From contig NZ_CM001403.1 of NCBI RefSeq assembly GCF_000166195.2, positions 5,474,432 to 5,538,431 on the forward strand: a stretch of DNA of 64,000 bases. The letters are read 5' to 3'. A program made the position numbers and the translations under genes. This stretch comes from Mucilaginibacter paludis DSM 18603. Its GTDB lineage: Bacteria > Bacteroidota > Bacteroidia > Sphingobacteriales > Sphingobacteriaceae. Positions 52,517 through 61,437 of the stretch are shown here, in pieces; within the stretch, counting starts at the first letter, position 1, and the number at the start of each line of letters is the position of its first letter. A model generated the notes under the pieces. The model was given only the letters and a program-made list of their open reading frames with translations. It was not told where the DNA came from and did no database searches.

Positions 52517-52912
52517 GATAAAATCAATCAAAACTAAAAAATGTCATTTCGACCAGAGGGAGAAATCTTTTGCGCGTGCAAGGTTAGCGATGTGCTTTTG
52601 ATGTCAGTAGTGCTCAATTTATAGCATCGACCCGCTCAATTGCCGCGGGGGCTGTTACTTTGTGGCGACAAAGTAACCAAAAGGCTTGATCAGCAAAAGG
52701 CTTCTTTGCCGCACATGCCTTTGGCGCACTTACCCCAGGCTTGGCCATGCCGCACAAAGCTTTAGAACCACGGCTGGTCCAGGCTTGCCCTGTTTCGCAC
52801 AAGGCTTGCGCTACATCAACCCTGGAAGGCCCTGCAGCCGCACTGGCCCCCATTGTTCTAAAGCTTTTTGGCCGAAGCTGCTTGCTGACGGGAAAAAAGA
52901 ATATAGGTAACA
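52517..52912 (+). repeat. Segmental duplication, copy B
   Basis: The second copy of the unit at 52038. Its hairpin GTTACTTTG/CAAAGTAAC is at 52654-52677, and the leading GTCATTTCGACCAGAGGGAG is closer to the consensus of the dispersed repeats than in copy A. Confidence 0.85.
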
Positions 52913-53253
52913 AAGTTAATTTGTAAGGCAAGCATTGTAATGTTCTTCACCAAAAACACCTCGTACAGGGCCATGCCGCACGTCCCTCGACTACTTAGCT
53001 TGACGAAGTATCAGAGGATGACCGCTTTCGCGCACAAAAAAGGGTGTCATGCTGAGTGGCCGATCCGGTCGCCCGGAAAAAAATAAGGATGACGTTTGGA
53101 ACTTATAGATTACCAAGCGCAGGTAGGCAAAGTGCGCAGAGGCCCGACTACACGCCGGGCCGGGTTTGGCCTGTGGGTGGAAGGATCGGGCAGTCTTGAC
53201 TTTATTCACTTGTGTTTGTTTTTTTAAGGTGTTCATGAGCTCCCTACGGTCGG

Positions 53254-53286
53254 TTTTTGGTTCTTTTTGTGTCAAGACAAAATTGC
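53254..53286 (-). repeat. Related stem-loop plus AACCAAAAA unit
   Basis: On the minus strand TTTTGT (53277-53282 complement) CTTGAC ACAAAA forms a small hairpin and is followed by AGAACCAAAAACCG. It is the same layout (T-rich stem, loop, complementary arm, AACCAAAA) as the hairpins at 52178 and 52654, in the opposite orientation. Confidence 0.5.
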
Positions 53287-53399
53287 GATAGCAATCATTC
53301 ACACCAAAAACAAACAACAGTGAATAACGAACAAAGCCCTTCACGCGGCGATTGAGCGTGCCGATGTCGTAAATTATGAATACTGATTTTTGGAGCAAA

Positions 53400-53475
53400 A
53401 AATAGCACGTGCACCCGATATGCTGCAAACTTATCGCTCGCAAAAGGTCCCTCCTCGCGTCGGGATGACATGGCG
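53400..53475 (-). repeat. Dispersed palindromic repeat copy
   Basis: On the minus strand it reads TGTCATCCCGACGCGAGGAG, then GGACCTTTTGCGAGCGATAAG, then TTTGCAGCATATCGGG. It matches the left half of the element at 56012. Confidence 0.65.
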
Positions 53476-53607
53476 GAGAGGGGTTTTTCGCTGATAATCA
53501 AAAACTTAACAACGCGTCATTATAAGCCTGTCGAAGTACGGTGTGGTGGCCTCTGCAAGCGAATTGTCCTCCAAAGTCGGTGAAATCCCTAATTCTAATC
53601 GGTGAAA

Positions 53608-54387
53608 TCAAATAATCCTGAGTCTCTTGGCAAGAAGGCCGGTAGCAGCCTCGGCATCAATATCCGCTACAATGACGCCTGTTCTGCCGTAGGTTTCATG
53701 GACTATACAGCTTCCATCGGGCGCAATGATAGCGCTCGCAGAATCAGGATAGCTGGAGGCATAGTTACAACTTGCAAAGTAGATGGTATTTTCAAGTGCG
53801 CGCATCATCATGGCTTTTTCGTAATAGGGATTGTTTTTGGCGCCCCATTCCGTTAGCTGTAAACCGTTAGTATTGCTCCCCGCGAAATGAGGATGAAACA
53901 CGATATGTGCCCCTTGCCTTGCTGCCCAACGCACCGATTCGGGATAGCGGAAGCCTTCATGGCAAATGGTGATACCGAATTTGATGCCGTTGATCTCAAA
54001 AATAGAGCGCTCCGTGCCAGGTAGCCAAATGTGATCTTCAGACGGGTCTAACTGGTTTTTGGTTTGGTAGCCCAATACCTCGCCATGGGCTGAAACTACA
54101 TAAGCTAAATTTAAAAGACCGTTAGGATGATGCCAGTCCATCGGTATAATAATGGCGATACCATATTGAGCCGATATTTTGCATACGTTATCCAGTGCTG
54201 ATTGTAATTTTTCCGGCGTGCGATCTTCAGTAGCATACCCCATTCCCGGATATCCCGGAAGGTACGATTCCGGGAAGCAGATGATTTCGGCCTTTTGTGC
54301 AACTGCATCTTTTACCAATTTTTCGAGCCAGTATAAGCCATCGTTTATTGATTTTGGAAATGGGGGCGATGCTAATGCTATTTTCAT
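53608..54387 (-). CDS. Carbon-nitrogen hydrolase (nitrilase superfamily)
   Basis: A 259-residue single-domain amidase/nitrilase-fold enzyme. The catalytic triad is intact: Glu40 (CFPESYLPGY), Lys110 (YQTKNQLDP) and Cys142 (TICHEGFRYPE). The length fits branch-10 or amidase-like members acting on small amides or carbamoyl groups. The stop codon TGA overlaps an AATCGGTGAAAT repeat unit (53597-53611). It stands alone between repeat-rich tracts. Confidence 0.93.
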   Translation of the reverse strand: MKIALASPPFPKSINDGLYWLEKLVKDAVAQKAEIICFPESYLPGYPGMGYATEDRTPEKLQSALDNVCKISAQYGIAIIIPMDWHHPNGLLNLAYVVSAHGEVLGYQTKNQLDPSEDHIWLPGTERSIFEINGIKFGITICHEGFRYPESVRWAARQGAHIVFHPHFAGSNTNGLQLTEWGAKNNPYYEKAMMMRALENTIYFASCNYASSYPDSASAIIAPDGSCIVHETYGRTGVIVADIDAEAATGLLAKRLRII

Positions 54388-54749
54388 GATGTGAAAATTG
54401 TTTAGTTATAACTTGAGGTCAACCCATTCGCTCTTGTAGCTGGGTAGGCATATTGGTCGCTCGCATAAAATACACCCCGCCGCTCTCAAGAGGGGGATCG
54501 CGCATTTCCCTCGCTTTTGAATGTTTTAAATTGCGAATCGGTCAGACGAAAAGAATGCAACCTTGCATACAACAACTATGAACTAATATAAAACAAAATT
54601 ATAACCTCCTAAACAAAAACAGCGACAAGTTAACCTCATCGCTGTTCATTGTTTCTTTTCATCGGTGTAATCACTCCATCTAAAATCGGTGAAATAATCC
54701 TCCAAAAATCGGTGAAATCATCCACCCAAAATCGGTGTAATCCCAATAA
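54388..54749. repeat. Intergenic region with AATCGGTGAAATC tandem units
   Basis: Four units of the type AATCGGTGWAATC lie at 54661-54745, spaced by 20-25 bases with CATCC or CTCC linkers. A GC-rich CGCTCTCAAGAGGGGGATC motif at 54482-54500 is part of the repeat family seen at 62690. No gene is present. Confidence 0.6.
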
Positions 54750-55640
54750 CTACTTAAAGCTCGCCCTGATGCTGCTGCTTAGGGTATGGGCTGTCCAGTA
54801 CCCACTGGCAATAATGCGGCGGATAGTCATGAGCGGATCAACCGGGTCGCGTTTGTCGGCTAATTGGAAGGCCGCTTTAAAGCCGCGTTTTTTTAGTTCG
54901 GGCAGGGCTGCTTTGTTCCAGATGCCAAAAGGATAGGCAAAGTAATCCATTTTTTTGCCGGTTATTTCTTCCAGTTTTTTGGTTGGCTTGTCAATTTGGG
55001 TTACCCAGTCATCAACCGGGCGGGTAGTTATCTTACCATTTTTGCCAATAATTTTGAATACACCGTTATGGGTGTATTTTGATACCATGTGGTGATCCCA
55101 GGTATGGCTGCCAATTACGTTTCCTTCGTCTGATAATTTTTTAACCATGTCGGGTGTCATGTAACGCGGGCGGCCGAGGGACACCGTCATTACAAAATAT
55201 ACCGCTTTATAGTGATACTTTTTAAGCTCCGGGTTGGCAATGGTAAATTGGTCCAGGTCAGTATCGTCAAAAGTAAGCATAATGGGTTTGGTAGGCAGGG
55301 CTGCGCCGGTAGTGAGGTAGGCATAAAGCTGGTCGGGCAGTATGGTATGGTAGCCGCTATCGGCCAGCATCTTCATGTGCGATTTAAAAACGGCTATCGG
55401 GCAAATATAATCTTTGGCGCTCTTGGAGTCCTTGGCCGTCCAATCGCGGATCTGGTGATAGCAGAGTATCGGTACCTGTTTGCGGGCTATAATGGCTGCT
55501 GCGTCGGCTGGTTTTTGAGCAATGGTGGTTGCATTGGCGGTAGTGTTTGTTGGGTTGGTTTCCTTTGGTGCCGAATGACATGCAGTGCCAGCCATTGCAA
55601 CAAACGAAAAAGCGAGTGGAAATAGTTTAAAGAGCTTCAC
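54750..55640 (-). CDS. Polysaccharide deacetylase family lipoprotein
   Basis: A 296-residue exported protein. The lipobox AGTAC (Cys21) makes it a probable outer-membrane lipoprotein. After a Thr/Ala-rich linker (22-50) comes a NodB-type carbohydrate esterase domain. The metal and catalytic motifs are TFDDTDLD (base Asp and metal Asp) and GSHTWDHHMVS (two metal His), then FAYPFGIW. CYHQIRDW is the family's opening. It could act on peptidoglycan or poly-N-acetylglucosamine; the substrate is unknown. Confidence 0.92.
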   Translation of the reverse strand: MKLFKLFPLAFSFVAMAGTACHSAPKETNPTNTTANATTIAQKPADAAAIIARKQVPILCYHQIRDWTAKDSKSAKDYICPIAVFKSHMKMLADSGYHTILPDQLYAYLTTGAALPTKPIMLTFDDTDLDQFTIANPELKKYHYKAVYFVMTVSLGRPRYMTPDMVKKLSDEGNVIGSHTWDHHMVSKYTHNGVFKIIGKNGKITTRPVDDWVTQIDKPTKKLEEITGKKMDYFAYPFGIWNKAALPELKKRGFKAAFQLADKRDPVDPLMTIRRIIASGYWTAHTLSSSIRASFK

Positions 55641-55863
55641 GGTGGATATTTTATTGTTGAGTATTTAACTTCAAATTAACGGAACATTATGTAATGGAAG
55701 TTAAAAAATTATCAATTTTTGGAAGATATTTAACAGTGACGGTTAGAGGGCGGTAGTGTTAGATATGACGGATGAGATTCTCGCAAAGCCGCGTAAGGAG
55801 CTAAGAAGTTGGATAAAAAGTTTTTATGAATCAACGTATCAAAATTTTTTGCTTAAAAAAAAA

Positions 55864-55984
55864 GTGTCCATCCCGATGAGGTTCGAAGAGGAACTATCTA
55901 TTGAGCGATAGCGAAAAATCTTTTGCGCGCGAACTGGTATGTTGTAGACCTATTGCTTGTATGAGGTACCTCCGGGATGACATA
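55864..55984. repeat. Short MITE-like palindromic element
   Basis: Left end GTCCATCCCGATGAGG and right end CCTCCGGGATGACAT are imperfect inverted repeats. The interior holds GAGCGATAGCG and CTTTTGCGCGCG as in the longer element at 56012. Confidence 0.65.
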
Positions 55985-56011
55985 GTTTTAGAATCGCCTG
56001 CCTCACCACCC

Positions 56012-56289
56012 TGTCATCCCGAGGTACGAGGGAACTTTTGCGAGCGATAAGTATGCGGTATAGCAGGCCCGTGCAAAAAGCCTAAAGCAGACCTGGCGCG
56101 CGCAAAAGTATGCGGCATAACAGTCGTTCGGAGATCCGTTTTAACCAGCTTTGACAACTTTTTAAAAGTTGTCAAAGCTCTTGCCACCTGGTTTCTTTTA
56201 CGAGCGATAAGTATGTGGCATAGCAGGCTCGTGCAGAAATCCTAAAGCAGACCTGGCATGCGCAAAAGTTCTCTCCCTCCGGGATGACA
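56012..56289. repeat. 278-bp MITE-like element with central perfect palindrome
   Basis: The terminal inverted repeats are TGTCATCCCGAGG (56012-56024) and CTCCGGGATGACA (56277-56289), and the similarity continues inward to AACTTTTGCG. Two direct 66-base copies (GAGCGATAAGTATGyGG to GCGCAAAAG; 56043-56108 and 56203-56268) flank the perfect palindrome AGCTTTGACAACTTTT-T-AAAAGTTGTCAAAGCT (56147-56179). There is no coding capacity. Confidence 0.75.
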
Positions 56290-56305
56290 TCGTTAGTGGA
56301 TAAAC

Positions 56306-56341
56306 AAAAAGGTCGATTCAATGGAGAGAACCGACCTTTTT
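56306..56341. terminator. Terminator of the S1/P1 nuclease gene
   Basis: AAAAAGGTCG (56306-56315) and CGACCTTTTT (56332-56341) form a 10-bp stem with A5/T5 flanks. On the minus strand it follows the nuclease stop by 22 bases and acts as a typical bidirectional intrinsic terminator. Confidence 0.8.
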
Positions 56342-56362
56342 GATGTACGAAAGCAAGATGGC

Positions 56363-57160
56363 CTAAGCGCCGAATATCTTATTTAATAAACCGGCTAACC
56401 TCACGCCGCCTTTCAACAACTGTTGGTTAACTATGCCGATATGATCGAAAATATAGTTATAGCCCAATTTATCACCCGGCTTAATCTCGCCGTAAAGTTT
56501 TTCGGAGATCACGTTCGATTCATAGATCCACTGCTTCAGATCTGTTTTTTGCCATTCCGCGCGTTGTGCCGCTGTGGTAAAATTGATAAAGCTGGTATAT
56601 TCGGTAAAGCTTAGTTGCTGGCTCTCAATTAACTTACTGTCCCAAACGCTGTGCATATTGGTTTTTTCGGTAAAGTTCCAAAATACTTCTATCTTGTTGC
56701 CGCCCTGGTCTTCGGAGCGGCCAACGTGGAAGGGCTGGTGAATATCGCCTATAATATGGATCAGCAAACGGGTGTACATCAGCACCTTGTCGTGCGGTAA
56801 GTTTGCCCTGTTTTTTAACTGGCCCATAATAAAGTTGAGCTTGGTATAAGCATCAACCGTGGTATCAACCTTGAGGTAGGCCATGGTTTGCTCATAGCTT
56901 TGGCCGGGTTCAAAGTCAAGGTAATGCCATGGCGTTAAATATTTGTACGATGGGTCCGACTTGATAAAATCAGCCCAGGTACTTGCCGCCGCTAATGATT
57001 CGTTTCCTAATATTTTTTGCAGAGCCAAACGGGCCTTTGGTGTTAAATAACTATCGGCAACCTGGCCAACAATACGGTGCCCTATGGCTCCCCAGGCCAT
57101 AGCCTGAACAGGAAGGTAAATAAAAAGGGCAAGCAGGATTAGTTTTTTTGAAATGTTCAT
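56363..57160 (-). CDS. S1/P1 nuclease
   Basis: A 265-residue secreted zinc-dependent single-strand nuclease. A signal peptide (about 1-22, ending QAMA) leaves Trp23 as the mature N-terminus (WGAIGH), where the main-chain amine and Trp coordinate the zinc cluster. Further ligands are in STWADFIKSD, PWHYLDFEP and LIHIIGDIHQPFHVG. It would cleave DNA or RNA in the periplasm or outside. It is monocistronic with its own terminator. Confidence 0.94.
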   Translation of the reverse strand: MNISKKLILLALFIYLPVQAMAWGAIGHRIVGQVADSYLTPKARLALQKILGNESLAAASTWADFIKSDPSYKYLTPWHYLDFEPGQSYEQTMAYLKVDTTVDAYTKLNFIMGQLKNRANLPHDKVLMYTRLLIHIIGDIHQPFHVGRSEDQGGNKIEVFWNFTEKTNMHSVWDSKLIESQQLSFTEYTSFINFTTAAQRAEWQKTDLKQWIYESNVISEKLYGEIKPGDKLGYNYIFDHIGIVNQQLLKGGVRLAGLLNKIFGA

Positions 57161-57373
57161 CTCCGTAAAAATATGTAATTTACAATAAAAAGCAAGGCGG
57201 CTTATGTTAACAAATTGTAGCGCCGGTAAATTTATAGCGCATGGAATATCATTTGAATTATCCGTATTACAGATCGTGTAACATCAACTTTATAAATTTT
57301 TAAGTTATCTGATTAAACTACAGTCGTGTTTAAACGTCTGATAGTTAAAATTGGCATTAATACATTTACAATA

Positions 57374-59350
57374 ATGAAGGCATTTAAATTAACCGGCATT
57401 GCCATAGCTGTTGCTGTTTGTGGCGTTATCTTGTCGTCGTTTTTTTTCGGCCCCCGGCTCGCTGTAAAACACTTTACTTTCCCTTACAAGCAGGCCGGCC
57501 TTACCGAGAGGCAGGCGGCAGCCCATTTGCTAAACAGGTTTACTTATGGCGCCACACCCGGGCAGATAGATGCCGTAGTTAATATGGGTTTGGAAAAATG
57601 GTTTGAGCAGCAGCTTAATGCCAATATGCCGGATGATTCGCTTAACCGTATGCTTGATCAATACGACGCTTTAAAATTAACCAATACAGAGATTGCAGCT
57701 ATCTATCCCCGGAACGGCGCTGTAGCGCGTATGGCTGTTAAAGATGGCGTGATCAATAAGGATTCGGTTAATAAGGCCATCGATAAAAAAGAATACCGTA
57801 GCCAACTGGCCACTTATATGGTGCAAAAGGGTTATAAGCCAGAGCAAGAGCTGATGCGCCAGTTTATCAATCAAAAAATATTACGGGCTACCTATACCAA
57901 TAACCAACTGCAAGAGGTATTGACCGACTTTTGGTTCAATCATTTTAACGTATCTATCACCAAAAACCAATGTGCCGAGTTTATACCTAATTATGAGCGC
58001 GATGTAATTCGCCCCAATGTGCTGGGTAAGTTTGATCAGCTCCTGTTGGCTACCGCAAAATCTCCGGCCATGTTATATTACCTCGACTTGGTGAGCAGCG
58101 TGGGGCCTAATGCGGGCAATGCTAAAATGAGCCGGGCCAAGCAATATCGCCAGCAAACCATCATGGCCGACTCGACATCGCCGCAGGCTAAATTTTTAAA
58201 GCAGGCGCAAAAAGCTAAAAAAGCCCAGGGACTGAATGAGAATTACGCCCGCGAGGTAATGGAACTTCATACTTTGGGCGTTGATGGCGGGTATACCCAG
58301 GCCGATGTAACGCAGGCCGCGCGTGTATTAACCGGCTGGACAGTATATCCCATGAATAACGGTTATGCCAATCCCTTGAAAAAAACGGTGGACAATGCCG
58401 GTGAGGATAAATTAGCGCAGCGCGGCTTTGTACACGACGGCGACTTTTTATTTACGCCCAACAGGCACGATACCGGCGAGAAATTAGTGTTGGGCAAACG
58501 TTTTTCAAACAACGGTTACCAGGAAGGGGTTGACCTGCTCGAGATGCTGGCCCATAACCCATCCACAGCCAAATTTATCACCAAAAAACTGGCTGTGCGC
58601 TTTGTGAACGATGCCCCGCCGCAAACCTTGCTCAATAAAATGGCACAATCGTTCACCGAGCACGATGGTGATATTAAGCAGGTACTCATTACTATGGCTT
58701 CATCTCCTGAGTTCTGGAGCGCCCAATCGCTGCGCGAAAAAACAAAATCGCCGTTTGAGCTGGCTATCAGTTCGGTACGGGCACTTCATGCTACCATCAA
58801 ACAGCCTTACCAGCTTTACGCCTGGATTACCAAGATGGGGCAGAAAATGTATTTCTACCAGGCCCCAACCGGTTTCCCTGATAAGGGGCAGTACTGGATC
58901 AATACCGGTGCATTGCTTAACCGCATGAATTTTGGACTGGCCCTGGCTACGCAACGCATCCCCGGTATTACATTTGACCTCGCTGCCTTAAACAATCATC
59001 ACGAACCCGAAAGCACGCAGGCCGCGCTGCTTACTTATGGCAAATTGATTATGCCGGAAAGAAACCTTGATCAAACCGTTAAGTTTTTAACCCCTATGCT
59101 GAACGATCCTAACCTGGTTAACAAGGTTGGGGCGGCAGCAAGCCAGGCAACGCCAGCACAAGCCATGAATATGGCTCCCGCTGAGGATATGATGAATACT
59201 GCTGACGGTAACAAGCAAAAGTTCAAAGGAAATAATATAAAAAAATTAGGCAATATGGATTACGCGATGCTGACATCAAAGGGTAATAACTCCATGCTAT
59301 CGCAAGTGGTAGGTGTGATCATCGGCTCGCCGGAGTATCAAAGAAGATAA
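57374..59350 (+). CDS. DUF1800 domain protein
   Basis: A 658-residue exported protein. The frame opens at 57326, but the ATG at 57374 (MKAFKLTGIAIAVAVCG) gives a proper signal anchor. DUF1800 spans most of it: AAHLLNRFTYGATPGQID, then LTDFWFNHFNVSITKN, NENYAREVMELHTLGVDGGYT and a C-terminal FPDKGQYWINTGALLNRMNF. The function is unknown in the family. It is followed 37 bases later by DUF1501, its usual partner. Confidence 0.9.
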   Translation: MKAFKLTGIAIAVAVCGVILSSFFFGPRLAVKHFTFPYKQAGLTERQAAAHLLNRFTYGATPGQIDAVVNMGLEKWFEQQLNANMPDDSLNRMLDQYDALKLTNTEIAAIYPRNGAVARMAVKDGVINKDSVNKAIDKKEYRSQLATYMVQKGYKPEQELMRQFINQKILRATYTNNQLQEVLTDFWFNHFNVSITKNQCAEFIPNYERDVIRPNVLGKFDQLLLATAKSPAMLYYLDLVSSVGPNAGNAKMSRAKQYRQQTIMADSTSPQAKFLKQAQKAKKAQGLNENYAREVMELHTLGVDGGYTQADVTQAARVLTGWTVYPMNNGYANPLKKTVDNAGEDKLAQRGFVHDGDFLFTPNRHDTGEKLVLGKRFSNNGYQEGVDLLEMLAHNPSTAKFITKKLAVRFVNDAPPQTLLNKMAQSFTEHDGDIKQVLITMASSPEFWSAQSLREKTKSPFELAISSVRALHATIKQPYQLYAWITKMGQKMYFYQAPTGFPDKGQYWINTGALLNRMNFGLALATQRIPGITFDLAALNNHHEPESTQAALLTYGKLIMPERNLDQTVKFLTPMLNDPNLVNKVGAAASQATPAQAMNMAPAEDMMNTADGNKQKFKGNNIKKLGNMDYAMLTSKGNNSMLSQVVGVIIGSPEYQRR

Positions 59351-59387
59351 TAGATCAGAGTAAAAGGGTAATATTAAAAATAGTATC

Positions 59388-60662
59388 ATGACATCAAGAA
59401 GAGGATTTTTAAAAGCGGGCGGACTGGCACTTTTCGGGATCAGTTTAGCAGGCGGCATTCCCGGCTTTTTAGCCGAAGCAGCAGCCAGCGATAAAATATA
59501 CGCGCCCTATAAAAAGAAAAAAACAATGGTTTGTATTTTTCAGCGCGGTGCGATGGATGGGTTAATGGCGGTTACACCGTTTACCGACGAATATTTGAAG
59601 GCGGCGCGGCCAACCCTGTTTATGTCGGCGGCAAAGGGTGGTACTACCAAGCCGTTGATTGACCTTGACGGCCGTTTTGGCTTACATCCTTCCATGAGCG
59701 CTTTCGAGCCCTTGTTCCGCGAAGGCCGTTTAGGCATTGTACATGGTATAGGCTCGCCCAATAATACGCGGTCGCATTTTGATGCCCAGGATTATATGGA
59801 ATCGGGCACGCCGTTTAACAAAGGTACCTCAAGCGGCTGGCTAAACCGCGCTGTTGGTTTGCTTGGCCACGATGCCGCCACTACGCCTTTCCAGGCGGTA
59901 AGCTTAACATCAGCTATGCCCCGCTCTTTTTATGGCGATAACCCGTCCGTAGCGATCAGTAATTTGCAGGATTTTGCCATCCAGATGCGCGGTAACCCTG
60001 CCGGTGCTAACATGGCCGCCAAAAGCTTTGAAGATTTGTACGGGCAGGCATCAACAGGCCTGCTGAAGCAAACCGGTAAAGAGAGCTTTGATGCCGTTAA
60101 ATTGCTGCAAAAAAACGATACCAAAAATTATAAGCCCGCCAATGGCGCTGTGTATCCGGCTACATCGTTAGGTAATTCATTGAAACAAATTGCGCAGCTT
60201 ATTAAAATGAATGTAGGCCTCGAGGTAGCCTTTACCGAATCGGGCGGTTGGGACACTCACTTTAACCAGGGTACCGAAAATGGAATTTTTGCCCGTAACG
60301 TGAACGATTTAAGTAACTGTATGGTAGCTTTCTGGACCGACCTTGGCCAGTACCAGGATGATGTTACCGTAATGAGCATGACCGAATTTGGCCGCACCGT
60401 TCACCAAAACGGAACCGGCGGCACCGACCACGGCCGTGCATCATGTAATTTTATTTTAGGTAACGATGTTAATGGGGGCAAAGTACATGGCGAAATGAAG
60501 CCGCTATCGGTTGATAACCTGGAAGATGGTCGCGATTTGGCTGTAACTACCGATTTCCGCTCCGTATTTAGCGAAGTAGCCGACAAGCACCTCAAAATTA
60601 GTAACGATAGAGTATTGTTCCCTGACTGGAATGGAACTCAAATAGGCGTAATGAAGGCTTAA
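59388..60662 (+). CDS. DUF1501 domain protein with Tat signal
   Basis: A 424-residue protein with a twin-arginine signal (MTSRRGFLKAGGLALFG; Arg4-Arg5) for folded export. DUF1501 is an alkaline-phosphatase-fold family of unknown activity. Metal-type residues stand in GGWDTHFNQG, MTEFGRTVHQNGTGGTDHG and LHPSMSAF. It is paired with DUF1800 upstream, as in many Bacteroidota and Planctomycetota. Confidence 0.92.
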   Translation: MTSRRGFLKAGGLALFGISLAGGIPGFLAEAAASDKIYAPYKKKKTMVCIFQRGAMDGLMAVTPFTDEYLKAARPTLFMSAAKGGTTKPLIDLDGRFGLHPSMSAFEPLFREGRLGIVHGIGSPNNTRSHFDAQDYMESGTPFNKGTSSGWLNRAVGLLGHDAATTPFQAVSLTSAMPRSFYGDNPSVAISNLQDFAIQMRGNPAGANMAAKSFEDLYGQASTGLLKQTGKESFDAVKLLQKNDTKNYKPANGAVYPATSLGNSLKQIAQLIKMNVGLEVAFTESGGWDTHFNQGTENGIFARNVNDLSNCMVAFWTDLGQYQDDVTVMSMTEFGRTVHQNGTGGTDHGRASCNFILGNDVNGGKVHGEMKPLSVDNLEDGRDLAVTTDFRSVFSEVADKHLKISNDRVLFPDWNGTQIGVMKA

Positions 60663-60673
60663 TGGCTTTAAAA

Positions 60674-60717
60674 TTAACGCTAAGAGCCAGGCGTTTGTCC
60701 TGGCTCTTTTGCGTTAA
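60674..60717 (+). terminator. Terminator of the DUF1800-DUF1501 operon
   Basis: AAGAGCCAGG (60682-60691) pairs with CCTGGCTCTT (60699-60708), and outer TTAACGC/GCGTTAA (60674-60680, 60711-60717) extends the stem. TTTT precedes the outer arm. It starts 12 bases after the DUF1501 stop. Confidence 0.75.
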
Positions 60718-60783
60718 GAGTTTTTTGGCAGGTTTAACCTTTCGCGAATTTCATTGTACGTTACTGATTCCGTTTGGATGATA

Positions 60784-61437
60784 TTATGGCGCACTATTTA
60801 TCGGTTCCGTGCCATATCCTCCAGGCTCAAATTTTTCATCTTTTAATAAACTAACAAACTCTTTTATGTCGGTTGCTAATCGGTCGATGGAAGGTGCTTC
60901 ATCGTGGTTAACAAAGTAAAACCTGCTGGATTTTTTATCATAGAATCTTACAGGGCTAAAATCAAATTTTTGTTCTATATGTTGTAATTGATGGCGTTTT
61001 AGCTTTCTTTTTTTTACAAGAGGAGTAAATTCAACTGCCGGTGTATCTGGTTTGAATTTAAAATCTGGTATATTAAATAGTATTGTGAACCCGTCAATTG
61101 TTGCCGACATGGATATTTCGGTAAAATGCCAAATCGTATGGTAATTAAAATAACACGGTGCAAAGCCTATTTTAGTTAATTGGTTATAGGGGGACTGCGC
61201 TAACGCATAATTGCGTTTTTTTAGTTTGTTTATCCAACGTATTGGCCATGGCAAAACCGTTAATAATGATAATAATAGTGGCGGAACTGAGGCTAATAAT
61301 AGTGCAGCGGAGCCTGTGAATTGCCGGTAGTGGTAACCCATGAACGCTATAAAGCCAAATACGGCAGCCAGGAGCAATGCACATAAAAGGTAATAAAACA
61401 ACAGTTTGTATAGGTTTAGTTTGAGGAATGTTCGCAT
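60784..61437 (-). CDS. Unknown membrane protein in NUDIX operon
   Basis: A 217-residue protein with two membrane helices near the N-terminus (about 10-32 and 40-62) and a soluble C-terminal domain rich in Phe and Lys (KFDFSPVRFYDKK). I do not recognise the family. Its ATG overlaps the NUDIX stop as TAATG, so translation is coupled. Confidence 0.7.
   Translation of the reverse strand: MRTFLKLNLYKLLFYYLLCALLLAAVFGFIAFMGYHYRQFTGSAALLLASVPPLLLSLLTVLPWPIRWINKLKKRNYALAQSPYNQLTKIGFAPCYFNYHTIWHFTEISMSATIDGFTILFNIPDFKFKPDTPAVEFTPLVKKRKLKRHQLQHIEQKFDFSPVRFYDKKSSRFYFVNHDEAPSIDRLATDIKEFVSLLKDEKFEPGGYGTEPINSAP

Larger units (their letters stand above)
52030..53607. other. 1.6-kb repeat-only intergenic region
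   Basis: No gene is credible here; the open frames on the minus strand (for example 52138-52377, 52614-52931 and 52991-53443) are translations of repeats. The region contains a 0.4-kb segmental duplication (52038-52440 and 52517-52912), a related stem-loop unit at 53254-53286, a dispersed palindrome at 53400-53475, and short AATCGGTGAAAT units at 53574-53611. Confidence 0.75.
55641..56362. other. 722-base non-coding region holding two palindromic elements
   Basis: The region carries the repeat elements 55864-55984 and 56012-56289 and a terminator at 56306-56341. No protein-coding frame is credible. Confidence 0.7.

Noticed and set aside
52138..52931. Two similar minus-strand frames of 79 and 105 residues
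   Set aside because: They are translations of the duplicated non-coding repeat. The similarity comes from DNA duplication and there is no start context or domain.
52991..53443. 150-residue minus-strand frame
   Set aside because: It is composed of repeat pieces and a stem-loop unit, with no domain and an odd amino-acid content.
54661..54745. Short tandem repeats as a possible CRISPR array
   Set aside because: Units are only about 13 bases, imperfect, with spacers of 8-12 bases, and there are no cas genes.
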